Virus record (IMG/VR): IMGVR_UViG_3300033571_009404
Location: 246,115 to 310,114 of that record
Reading direction: 5' to 3' (one strand)
Source of the DNA: a virus
DNA: 64,000 nucleotides
The notes beneath the pieces are model-generated. The model had not been told where the DNA came from. It saw only the letters and a program-made list of their open reading frames with translations, and made no database searches. Shown piece after piece: positions 8,566-16,997 of the stretch. A program made the position numbers and the translations under genes. Positions within the stretch are counted from its first letter, which is position 1; each line of letters starts with the position of its first letter.

Positions 8566-10026
8566 ATGTCCCGTCGCTACCATTATTCGATGGAAGACTT
8601 CGCGGCCGATGTCAACGTGATCGCGTCTCATGGACCTCTGGGTCCGGGACCCGATCACGAAGAGATCGAACCCGCTGAACCTGAAATCGATACCAACAAT
8701 GAACTGTTGGAACAATTCGAAGAAGTTGATGAATTCAACGAAACTGTCAGTGAGATTGAAGCAGGTCAAGCTGAGATCAGTGAACTGAGTGCTTCTTTGG
8801 AATCTGCTCAAACTTTGCGTCAGCAGATCAAAACACTCGGCATGTCTATGAGTGCAGCTACTGAAGCACGTAAGTTAGATCCATCTTTCAAGGTTGATAT
8901 GACTCGGGTGACCAGTAAGCGTAGTTCTTCTCAACAAACCGTTTCGGTGGAAGGTTTGGGGCAAGCTATCTGGAATATCACTGTACGTTTGTTTAAAGCG
9001 ATTCGTCGCCAGATCATGCGAGTATTTTATTGGATCCTCGGTAAGGAATACAAGGAACCAGTAGATCGTGACATCAATATCATCTCGGCTAAACAAGCTT
9101 TTGAAGTGATTCATGCAACCGCATTGAATAAAGATATCATGCGTGAAGCATTGTCAAAACTTCAAAAGCGTAGTGCATCTGCAAGTTCAGCTACAACTGC
9201 ATTGATTCTTCTTAACAGGAAGATGACAAAGTTAGCCGACTTTATGAAGACATACACCTATGTGGGTACGTCTGGTTCTACCACATGGAGTGGACTGAAG
9301 GATTTCTTCGGTGATGACTCCGCTATTGTTCCAGTGTTACTTGGCACGGATGGTTTCAATCAGGCATTGAATGATAGTGGTCAGTTTAGTGTGTCGCGCT
9401 TCTTTGACATAGTCAAGGCCACGGGTAAGATAGGTGTTCAAGAAGTCAGCCACTTGAAGTCGATTCAGGCGTCTTTATTCAATACCATACTTCATGAGGA
9501 CGCCGTGATTGACGATCGAGAGATCGAAAACGTGATCCATAAATTGGAGGGTGTGCTCGGTCTGTCGACCCTAGAAGACATGATCGATCACTGGCGGAAT
9601 ACGGAAGGAAAATCCAATTTGGATGATGTTCACGTATTTGCAAATATGTTTGATGGTTATATCGATGCGTTCAGTGATGTCAGTGAATCGTCGAATGCAA
9701 TTGTCAAACTGATCTCAGAAGTAGTCGATTTCGATTATGCCCCTGAGAAGTATGCAGATATCCTGAAGAATGTGGATGAAGCTCGCTATAGTTACGTGTT
9801 GGAAAACAACAACCGTATCATCTCTGCACTGAATCTCTTAACGAGGTTCATCACTATCAATCAGATGGCGAATATCGAACTGGATAGTCGTGCCAAGGGA
9901 CGTGTCATGGCAGTCAATGCTGCTATGGTGATGCTCGGTAGCCGTAGTGAAAAGAAAGATGCGATATTTGCAGATGTCCGTAAGGAATGCGATTCTGTTT
10001 TTGATGCATTGAAAAAGCTTGATTAA
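8566..10026 (+). CDS. Inner-head-like virion protein, paralogue 2
   Basis: A 486-residue helical protein, 13 nt after its paralogue. The N-terminal 125 residues are acidic and probably disordered or a propeptide. SVEG at 127-130 precedes an amphipathic basic/aromatic helix ending FYWILGKEYK, shared with the preceding gene. The rest is helical and unrecognised. Synonymous-site composition becomes more AT-rich than in the preceding genes, suggesting lower expression or a different history. It is the last gene of the operon and ends at a strong bidirectional hairpin. Confidence 0.6.
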   Translation: MSRRYHYSMEDFAADVNVIASHGPLGPGPDHEEIEPAEPEIDTNNELLEQFEEVDEFNETVSEIEAGQAEISELSASLESAQTLRQQIKTLGMSMSAATEARKLDPSFKVDMTRVTSKRSSSQQTVSVEGLGQAIWNITVRLFKAIRRQIMRVFYWILGKEYKEPVDRDINIISAKQAFEVIHATALNKDIMREALSKLQKRSASASSATTALILLNRKMTKLADFMKTYTYVGTSGSTTWSGLKDFFGDDSAIVPVLLGTDGFNQALNDSGQFSVSRFFDIVKATGKIGVQEVSHLKSIQASLFNTILHEDAVIDDREIENVIHKLEGVLGLSTLEDMIDHWRNTEGKSNLDDVHVFANMFDGYIDAFSDVSESSNAIVKLISEVVDFDYAPEKYADILKNVDEARYSYVLENNNRIISALNLLTRFITINQMANIELDSRAKGRVMAVNAAMVMLGSRSEKKDAIFADVRKECDSVFDALKKLD

Positions 10027-10032
10027 ATCGAC

Positions 10033-10069
10033 GTCATAGACCCCACCCGAAAGGGTGGGGCTTTATGAC
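10033..10069. terminator. Bidirectional terminator, GAAA tetraloop
   Basis: CCCCACCC (10041-10048) and GGGTGGGG (10053-10060) close a GAAA tetraloop; outer arms GTCATA and TATGAC also pair. It lies between convergent genes ending at 10026 (+) and 10087 (-). Confidence 0.85.
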
Positions 10070-10086
10070 CTTACTTTTCTTTTTGC

Positions 10087-13002
10087 TTACGAATCGACTT
10101 GTTGACGCTTGAAGACAATCGTGACGTCTTCTTGAACAATCAGCGTTTCATCAGCTTGTGGCGTCAGGCGCTTCTTGATCGATAGACGCTTAGAGTCGTC
10201 GATAATGGACATTGCACTGATGGATTGTGCAGAGCCAAAACCAGACATCTCAAAGCCTAAGACATCATCACCATACGCAGTCTTCAATCCAGCAATGAAG
10301 TTAGACACTGCCAAGACGTCTTGATCTAACAAGGTGTTGATCGTCTTCGTCGTGGTGTTACTGAGTGTCGCCTTCAGAGACTCGTTCTCAAAGACAGCCT
10401 TGGAGACGTACAGAGTCACTGCAAATGGTTGGTTAGCAGGAACAGTAGTCTTTAAGCCATCGTCGATAATCACATCCAAGTCACCCATCGTCACCTTCGG
10501 GTAGAAGTAGATCTTAGTGCGTTCCAGTACCTTCTTCTGAAGCGCTTCTAAGTCCGTGGTAATCCAAGTCACCACTGTGTCGATCAGTTCTTGCAAGTAA
10601 GCAGTCGAGATGCTATCGGTTGCGAACTTGTACGCACCATCAATCATCATCAGGTCCAACTGACGCAGCATGGCACGAGTGTCTTCAGGAATAGGATCCC
10701 CGTTGGCATCGAGCATGACGTCACCAGCCTTGTGTTCATAGACCTGATTACCGTCTACGTCCAGAATCGGATCACCAGCATGATGAGTGATGTTGTACGT
10801 CACCTGACCATCAACGATTTGTGTCTTGCTACCGTCCGGGAACAAGCCATAGACGTCTTCGGTGTAGTACGCCGGGACATCCATCGCCCACTTCTTATAC
10901 GTCAGAGACGACGACATGGAACGACTACGCGCCCACAGCGTGTCTAAGGCATAGCCAAAGCGAACACGGATCTTCTCATGCGTAATACCCTTAGCGGTAT
11001 CGGTCAGCAAGAAGGTACCCAAGACATCATCGACTTCTGCACGCGTCCAAGCAGGAGACACAGTAGCATTGGTGCCGTAGATGATGTCAAACTCAGTAAA
11101 GAGCGAAGTACCAATCACCTTAGGATCTGTGTTGTACATCATGAACTTGGTCATCTGAATGTTGTCATTCAAATCCACATTCATGTTGGACGACAGATCG
11201 AAGTCGTAGATGCGTTCATTAGTCGAATCATCCCGGCCAGCTAAAGTACCCATCAAATAGGCACGATTAGTTTCACCCGGTGGAATGAATGCTAACTGCA
11301 CAAAGACATCTTCTTCCTTCAATGCTTTCCACGCATCATCACTCTTGGTCACCACACGCAGGGTGTAGCCATTATCCGTCAACGCCACCGTATACAAGTC
11401 AGTAACTACTTGCATCATGGTCGTGTCGTTCTCAGAGACAAAGAGTTTAGTCTCAGCTTCTGGGTTAGACAGATAGTAAGGACGCAGATCGAAGTTACTC
11501 GAATCACTTGCATCTAACACGTAGTAGAACGGCGTGAAGAGGTAGTTATTCTGAGAAATCCGAAGGGCACGTTGATCGATGGTCAATGCCATCAATGCAT
11601 CGATCTCAGCCTGCGGCACAATCGTCATCACACCGTTATCCAGTCGATAGACCAGTTCAGGTGTCAGAGTAATGGAGCTACCATTATCCATGACGTGTTC
11701 GTGCAGTGCCGTCACACTCATCTTCAGTGCGATGGTCTGGATAGATGCAGCAGCAGCGGTGATCAGTTTAGCACTGGTTGGTGTGGGCATTGGCTTAGTA
11801 GCTAAGAAGACACGATTAGTGATGTAATCGATATTCTTAACCAGTTGATAACCACTGTCTTCCAGAGCGTTGGTGATCTGGTCAGGCGTAATCGGACGAT
11901 CCACCGAACCCACCGAGTTATTGATGACTTGCTGACGTAAGGTTTCAAACGACAGTGCATCACGACCACCGTTGACCGTGCTATTGGAAAACACATCCAC
12001 AGCAATGGTCTTCAGAGGAGCAGAGTAAACAGTCGAATCACGGACCTTGTCAGTAGCAAACCAAACTGCACCGTAGTCAGAGACAGGATACAGGTTTAAC
12101 TGCATCACAACGTTACCCTTGGTCTGATACAAGTCAATGCGAATAGCATTGGCTACTTGACCACTGTAGACGTAGACGTAAGGAATGGTAACAGTGACGT
12201 CTTTATCCAGAACCTTAATCAATGCAGTCGGCTTAGTCACATCGTAAGTCAGCACGGTATGCGACGTCTGCATTTCAGTCCAAGTACCGTCCGAGTTCTG
12301 ACTATAGACCCGAGCGTACATGAAGTTGTCATCTAACGTAGTGCTGTAGGTGAATTCACGTACCTCATCAATCGACCGGGTAACCGTATCGATATTGAAT
12401 TGTCGAACATTAGCACGCACTACCAGAAGTGGAGTACCGTCAGCAGCTGTTGCTTCATTCCAATCCAGTTGATTAGTGGTCAGGTCTTGTAGCGGAGAAC
12501 TGATGGTGGTGTCATAGACAATCGACAAGCCACCATGCACTAACTGTCGAATTTCGATGGGGTATTGAATACTCCAATCAGTACCACCCACAGTAAAGTA
12601 GCTGTTACGAGGAATGACCACCTTCTTAATACCGGTATCAGGATCTGTCACCATCTTCAACAAAACGTCAGTCTTGTTGAATACCATGGTAAAGACAGCA
12701 TCAGCTGCATCTGCAAACCGTCCCACGAAGTCCTTGTCGGACATATGGGGATAGATATCCTCAAACGTTAATGCACTACGAGGATACTGCAGTCGGGTGT
12801 TGGTTTCTACTTTCGTGCATGCAGCTGCTGTATGAACCGATGAAACTTGCAGAGCCTGTACGAAAGGGTTCGTCGGATTTAAGATAGCAATCGTGCCATC
12901 CATAGTGTCCGTCACCATCTGTAGTGAGATGGATTGGATTCGTGCCGGATCGTACTGGTAATCCAATACGTTATTAATCAGCGTATCGATGGATGTTGTC
13001 AT
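10087..13002 (-). CDS. Large virion structural protein, baseplate candidate
   Basis: A 971-residue protein with mostly beta-rich, asparagine/threonine/aspartate-rich sequence and no signal peptide, membrane segment or enzymatic motif that I can see. Its size, its overlap with a second structural-type gene and its position between head and tail genes suggest a baseplate wedge or other large tail component. Its start overlaps the stop of the upstream minus-strand gene (ATGA), so the two are translationally coupled. The specific role is inference from context. Confidence 0.5.
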   Translation of the reverse strand: MTTSIDTLINNVLDYQYDPARIQSISLQMVTDTMDGTIAILNPTNPFVQALQVSSVHTAAACTKVETNTRLQYPRSALTFEDIYPHMSDKDFVGRFADAADAVFTMVFNKTDVLLKMVTDPDTGIKKVVIPRNSYFTVGGTDWSIQYPIEIRQLVHGGLSIVYDTTISSPLQDLTTNQLDWNEATAADGTPLLVVRANVRQFNIDTVTRSIDEVREFTYSTTLDDNFMYARVYSQNSDGTWTEMQTSHTVLTYDVTKPTALIKVLDKDVTVTIPYVYVYSGQVANAIRIDLYQTKGNVVMQLNLYPVSDYGAVWFATDKVRDSTVYSAPLKTIAVDVFSNSTVNGGRDALSFETLRQQVINNSVGSVDRPITPDQITNALEDSGYQLVKNIDYITNRVFLATKPMPTPTSAKLITAAAASIQTIALKMSVTALHEHVMDNGSSITLTPELVYRLDNGVMTIVPQAEIDALMALTIDQRALRISQNNYLFTPFYYVLDASDSSNFDLRPYYLSNPEAETKLFVSENDTTMMQVVTDLYTVALTDNGYTLRVVTKSDDAWKALKEEDVFVQLAFIPPGETNRAYLMGTLAGRDDSTNERIYDFDLSSNMNVDLNDNIQMTKFMMYNTDPKVIGTSLFTEFDIIYGTNATVSPAWTRAEVDDVLGTFLLTDTAKGITHEKIRVRFGYALDTLWARSRSMSSSLTYKKWAMDVPAYYTEDVYGLFPDGSKTQIVDGQVTYNITHHAGDPILDVDGNQVYEHKAGDVMLDANGDPIPEDTRAMLRQLDLMMIDGAYKFATDSISTAYLQELIDTVVTWITTDLEALQKKVLERTKIYFYPKVTMGDLDVIIDDGLKTTVPANQPFAVTLYVSKAVFENESLKATLSNTTTKTINTLLDQDVLAVSNFIAGLKTAYGDDVLGFEMSGFGSAQSISAMSIIDDSKRLSIKKRLTPQADETLIVQEDVTIVFKRQQVDS

Positions 13003-14105
13003 GGGGTCGTTACCTTACCAGGGACGGTGGAATTAAACGCACTGATCTGACCAGCCTGTTGGTTAAACATGGTGGTGTCGATGTACCATTCCAATTCCAT
13101 GGTCTTGGGGTTGATGAAGGGATAGCCACGATTATTAAACACGGGTAACAGATCAATGGGGATCTTCGTCATCCGAGCAGCACGAACCGTGGCGTTTAAC
13201 ATTTTCGGATTGAACATTGCAACTGTACGGTTAAACTGATACAGTAACAAGGGATCTTCATAGATTGCACCGGTCGTAGTAAAAGTGATCGAGACCTGGT
13301 CGTTATTGGGGTTGACGGGATGGTCAGCCTCAAAGTCAAACATCGTACCGAAGGGAATGTTCACAGGGAACGATGCACCTGTCGCAGCTAAGGACTTCAC
13401 CCGCGTTTTGGATTCATCCAAAATCAATCGATAGATGCGCGTGGTATAGCACATTTCACAATTGAGAATGTCATCCGGATAAGGAATTAACTTCCCTTCA
13501 AACGCCAGAGTCATCCACCTGATCCAGTATAAGAACAGGAGCATGATGGGATTGCCCTGATGGTTTCTGAAGTTAGCTGTTATATCGTATGTTGAATAAA
13601 TATCGGAGATACCGTCGACGACGGACATCGCCTCCTTATATACACCTTCTTGATACTGGTGAACTGGTGCACGAATATCAGGCCATCCAGACATCGAGAT
13701 CAAATTGTTCGTCAGAGCCGGAATAAAGGCACTGTAGTTATCCACCAGAGGAGCCGTCAGGTTTTCCGTCGTCTCTAATTCTGGATCCAGATAACAACGA
13801 ATGATCCGTTGTAAGGAGTGTTGGTCGGTGGTAGCCAGATTAAACATCTGACGAGCCATTCCCAGATTATCGGTCGTCATGTTCAGTCGAGGACGGGTAA
13901 AGAAAGTCATCCCGTAGTAATCCTTCTTGACTGAAATAGACGGCGGAGTCTGCCTGTGGTTAATACCGTAGAAGTTATTGCCCATCGCTTTTTGGATGGA
14001 GCCAATCCCGGTATTAATCAGGATATTATCGATATTGTCTGAGACGCTACCCTTCCCATTGTTAGCCAGTATCTCCGATACTGAGGGATAGCTTTTGATT
14101 CCCAT
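12999..14105 (-). CDS. Virion structural protein, tail/baseplate candidate
   Basis: A 368-residue protein, first gene of a two-gene minus-strand operon, with an AGGA SD just upstream of the ATG. The middle contains a hydrophobic stretch (LLFLYWIRWMTLAFEGKL) and a following CEMCYTTRIYRL segment; the two cysteines are only three apart but no second pair is obvious. No catalytic motif is seen. The 33-bp gap to the divergent gene at 14139 must contain or overlap the leaders for both directions. Confidence 0.45.
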   Translation of the reverse strand: MGIKSYPSVSEILANNGKGSVSDNIDNILINTGIGSIQKAMGNNFYGINHRQTPPSISVKKDYYGMTFFTRPRLNMTTDNLGMARQMFNLATTDQHSLQRIIRCYLDPELETTENLTAPLVDNYSAFIPALTNNLISMSGWPDIRAPVHQYQEGVYKEAMSVVDGISDIYSTYDITANFRNHQGNPIMLLFLYWIRWMTLAFEGKLIPYPDDILNCEMCYTTRIYRLILDESKTRVKSLAATGASFPVNIPFGTMFDFEADHPVNPNNDQVSITFTTTGAIYEDPLLLYQFNRTVAMFNPKMLNATVRAARMTKIPIDLLPVFNNRGYPFINPKTMELEWYIDTTMFNQQAGQISAFNSTVPGKVTTP

Positions 14106-14138
14106 AGGAAGTCCTCATTTAGCATAAAAGGAAATAAC

Positions 14139-15347
14139 ATGTCCGTTCTCGAAACCGGCATGTCGGCATTCATGAATGTCGGCAGTGCAATCAATGCTGG
14201 CCTTCAAGGTGCAAACTCTTCGTTGATCGAGTTCACCAAACCGACCCAAGTCGAACCCATCGTCGTGGTCGACAACAGTGTGGTGTACAACGACGTACTG
14301 CCTGATGTGATGCAATCGCTGCTGTCGCAATTCGCCGGTTACTACCTGCAAGCTGCTGCACTGTTGACTAACATCGATCGGGTAACGGTACTGCGTCAAC
14401 TGGAACGTCTGAACCCAGATCGTAAGGGTGATGCACTGGGTCGTATTTGGTCGAATGAGTCGATCTCGATCGAAGACTACAAGACCCGTCTGCCACGCTA
14501 TAACCCGATCGCATCACTGGAAGCTTTTGCACCACCTGCTGTTGTTAATACAGCATCCACCAATACGAAACTGGATAGCGACGAATATCGCGTAACCGGT
14601 ATCGGTAAGGATTCGATCACACAATTGCGCAATCTGGAGAATTTATCCGTTGGCAAGATGATCATGGTCACTGTTACGGCTCCTGATAAAGTATCCATTG
14701 AGAAAACCACCAAGGGTACTGGCACCAATGCCAAAACTACAGAGAAGACCTCTCGTAGTCCTGGCGTGTCTGTGGACATCCCTGTCAACATCCGTCTGCA
14801 AGCTGCTCAGCTGGACTCGCACCAGATCGTTCACATGCTCTCGCAAGGCAATCAAGACCTGTCTTCGGGTGAACGTAAAGATGGCTTCCTGTCGGGTCGT
14901 CTGAAGTTCTGGAAAGACATCGTCTTCTGCATGGACCTGATCTCCTCGCACCGTCGTGCCCTGATGAAGGACAAAGATGGCGTGATGACCGAGATTGCCA
15001 AGCGTGCTCGTAACAACACCGTGGCTTCTGCTGTGACTAACCAACCTTCGCTGGCAACTGCCTCGAACATGGTGATCATGTCGGACTCCACCGCAGCACA
15101 ACTGGAAAACAACATCAAGGGTCGTCTGCGTGACTATCGTGTCCGCCAGAAGATTTTCGATGTGACCTCGCTCATGATCCTCGTGGTGATCGATCCCAAC
15201 CTGAACCGCATCAAGTTCTACTATCGTGGTATTGAGCTGGGTTCTGAATTCAGCCCCCGCGATCTGAAGGGTTCGAACAAGGGCAATGGTCCGGATATTC
15301 TGGACATCATGAAAGCCTACCAGATGTCGGCTGTGCCTTCGCTGTAA
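14139..15347 (+). CDS. Virion structural protein with strong codon bias
   Basis: A 402-residue protein of unknown family. It has a helical, alanine-rich N-terminus, a central low-complexity K/T/G-rich linker (about 185-205) and a C-terminal domain with an IFDVTSLMILVVID hydrophobic strand pair. Codon use is highly selected (CTG, GTC, AAG, GGT), as in other abundant virion genes here. A SLEAF site near residue 130 resembles the maturation sites of the inner-head proteins but may be chance. The divergent placement relative to the minus-strand pair means it needs its own promoter in 14106-14138 or within the neighbouring coding sequence. Confidence 0.45.
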   Translation: MSVLETGMSAFMNVGSAINAGLQGANSSLIEFTKPTQVEPIVVVDNSVVYNDVLPDVMQSLLSQFAGYYLQAAALLTNIDRVTVLRQLERLNPDRKGDALGRIWSNESISIEDYKTRLPRYNPIASLEAFAPPAVVNTASTNTKLDSDEYRVTGIGKDSITQLRNLENLSVGKMIMVTVTAPDKVSIEKTTKGTGTNAKTTEKTSRSPGVSVDIPVNIRLQAAQLDSHQIVHMLSQGNQDLSSGERKDGFLSGRLKFWKDIVFCMDLISSHRRALMKDKDGVMTEIAKRARNNTVASAVTNQPSLATASNMVIMSDSTAAQLENNIKGRLRDYRVRQKIFDVTSLMILVVIDPNLNRIKFYYRGIELGSEFSPRDLKGSNKGNGPDILDIMKAYQMSAVPSL

Positions 15348-15365
15348 TCTTCATCACTATCCCAC

Positions 15366-15387
15366 CCCCTACCCTAACCGGTAGGGG
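15366..15387. terminator. Intergenic hairpin
   Basis: CCCCTACC (15366-15373) pairs with GGTAGGGG (15380-15387) across a 6-nt loop. There is no T-run. It lies between two co-directional structural genes. Confidence 0.6.
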
Positions 15388-15410
15388 AGTACATCTGAGG
15401 TCACTCGAAC

Positions 15411-16313
15411 ATGAAACTCGATAAATACGTAGAAACTCTGGCACCGACCCTCGCGAAAGAGGATCTGCTGGAGGACAACCGTGTCACTCTGAAAGAGTTG
15501 GAGACGGTGACGGCACCGCTGTATAAATCGGCATCTGAATTCTTCAAGTCTGGCTCTTTCAAGAGCGACGTGGTTTCGGCCTATGACCGTGAATTCAAGA
15601 AAGCCGTCAAGGGTAATAAGAACATCGTCCTGCAAATCGCTGACGCTATCCCCACTGTGGAAAAGAACGTCAAGGCTATCTCTGGCATGCTGGAGAAGAA
15701 CTTCAGTGATGTGGTCGCAGCTGGTGGTCTGTCGTACTCTCAAGCCAACCTGATGCAATTCAGTGAATACTGCGCCTTCTGGTCGCGGTATGCCATTCGT
15801 CTGCTGAACTTCCTGTGCGTGCATGAGACTTCTGAATATGAAGACTCTGGCGTGACCAAGGGTCAGCTGAAAGATTCGCTGTCTCCTGCTGAAGTTGCCT
15901 GGGTTGGTAACGAACTGCAAAACTTCCTGGCTGTCTGGCCGGTGGTGACTGCTGGCGAAGACAAGGTGACCAAGCAACTGGAATCCATTCCGGATGTGAC
16001 TATCACCGAAGACAACTACAAGACCCTGTCGGCTACTCTGGGTGAGAACAAACTCGACCCGATGGCTACCAAGTACATCAGCGCTAAGCGCAACATCTTC
16101 CTGTACCTGGGCAAGTGGTTCGTCGAAGGTCAAGTCAAGCGCTACAACGCCGCTAAGGCTGAGAAAGAAGCAGTTGAACTGCGTCTGATCAACCTGAAGG
16201 CACTGGAGAAGGGTAATCCCTCGGCTTCGACTCAAAAGCAGATTCAGTACTACGAAAGCAAAGTACAGAAGCTGGAAGCAGACATCGCTCAAATGGAGAA
16301 GGACTATGCGTAA
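15411..16313 (+). CDS. Coiled-coil structural or scaffold-like protein
   Basis: A 300-residue, highly helical protein with charged residues throughout and a C-terminal coiled coil (about 240-300, rich in K, E, L and Q). No enzymatic motif, membrane segment or signal peptide is visible. Strong codon bias suggests abundance. It lies between two other structural-type genes, and its last 8 nt overlap the start of the next gene, so translation is probably coupled. An assembly or head role is possible; I cannot name the family. Confidence 0.45.
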   Translation: MKLDKYVETLAPTLAKEDLLEDNRVTLKELETVTAPLYKSASEFFKSGSFKSDVVSAYDREFKKAVKGNKNIVLQIADAIPTVEKNVKAISGMLEKNFSDVVAAGGLSYSQANLMQFSEYCAFWSRYAIRLLNFLCVHETSEYEDSGVTKGQLKDSLSPAEVAWVGNELQNFLAVWPVVTAGEDKVTKQLESIPDVTITEDNYKTLSATLGENKLDPMATKYISAKRNIFLYLGKWFVEGQVKRYNAAKAEKEAVELRLINLKALEKGNPSASTQKQIQYYESKVQKLEADIAQMEKDYA

Positions 16314-16920
16314 TTTAGATCTCGGTCGATTCCGGATCTATCCTCGCGGTTTTGCTGGTGCTATTGTTGGCATGCGTGTTCAACGTAGCCCCACTAACTC
16401 CGAGGCGCGCTTTCGCACTCTGTCGATGACGATGAGTCTGTTCAAACCGAGTGCGGCAAGCATCGATCCGAATCCAGCAGTCAAGGACATGTACCAACAG
16501 TACATCTCCGGTCGTAACGTGACTTCCTCCTTTGAATTCAAAAAGCGAGTCTATCTGATCGCATTGCATGCTTTTGGCACGCAGAACTTCATGGAGTGGA
16601 TTCAAGAGCAATATAAGAGTCCCATGGTGGGTGCTAACCACCGTGAGTTCTTAGATGATACCTTGTGTTTCATCAAGGATGGCCGACCGCGTCGTCTGCG
16701 TTTAGAGACTTGGGACTCCATGCTCCAAGTGGAAGATCGTGGCGTAGGTTCGCCTGCACTGTCTCAATGCGCAATTGATTTCTTCAACTTGCGTCGGGAA
16801 AATGGAAACGAACTGACGAACGTCGGTCTGGTTCCTGTGCTCCAGAAGTGGCTGTCCCAACCGGGTGGTCTGTACGATTTGATCGGTACTTTGCATCTGC
16901 TGTTCGGTGCAACGCCCTAA
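16306..16920 (+). CDS. Small virion/assembly protein, function unknown
   Basis: A 204-residue basic protein whose ATG overlaps the upstream stop region by 8 nt. It contains a proline/glycine-rich N-terminus (residues 1-20) and several aromatic helices ending LYDLIGTLHLLFG. No recognised motif. Codon bias is weaker than in the flanking genes. Coupling with the coiled-coil protein suggests the two act together. Confidence 0.45.
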   Translation: MRNLDLGRFRIYPRGFAGAIVGMRVQRSPTNSEARFRTLSMTMSLFKPSAASIDPNPAVKDMYQQYISGRNVTSSFEFKKRVYLIALHAFGTQNFMEWIQEQYKSPMVGANHREFLDDTLCFIKDGRPRRLRLETWDSMLQVEDRGVGSPALSQCAIDFFNLRRENGNELTNVGLVPVLQKWLSQPGGLYDLIGTLHLLFGATP

Positions 16921-16997
16921 AGGGTACCCCACGAATACTATGTGACCTCAATCTCATAGTTCACTAACACATATCCCAATTGCATTAGGAGTTAACA

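Noticed and set aside
15369-16292. 307-residue open frame on the minus strand
   Set aside because: Antisense to the codon-biased coiled-coil structural gene, no SD and no partner genes.
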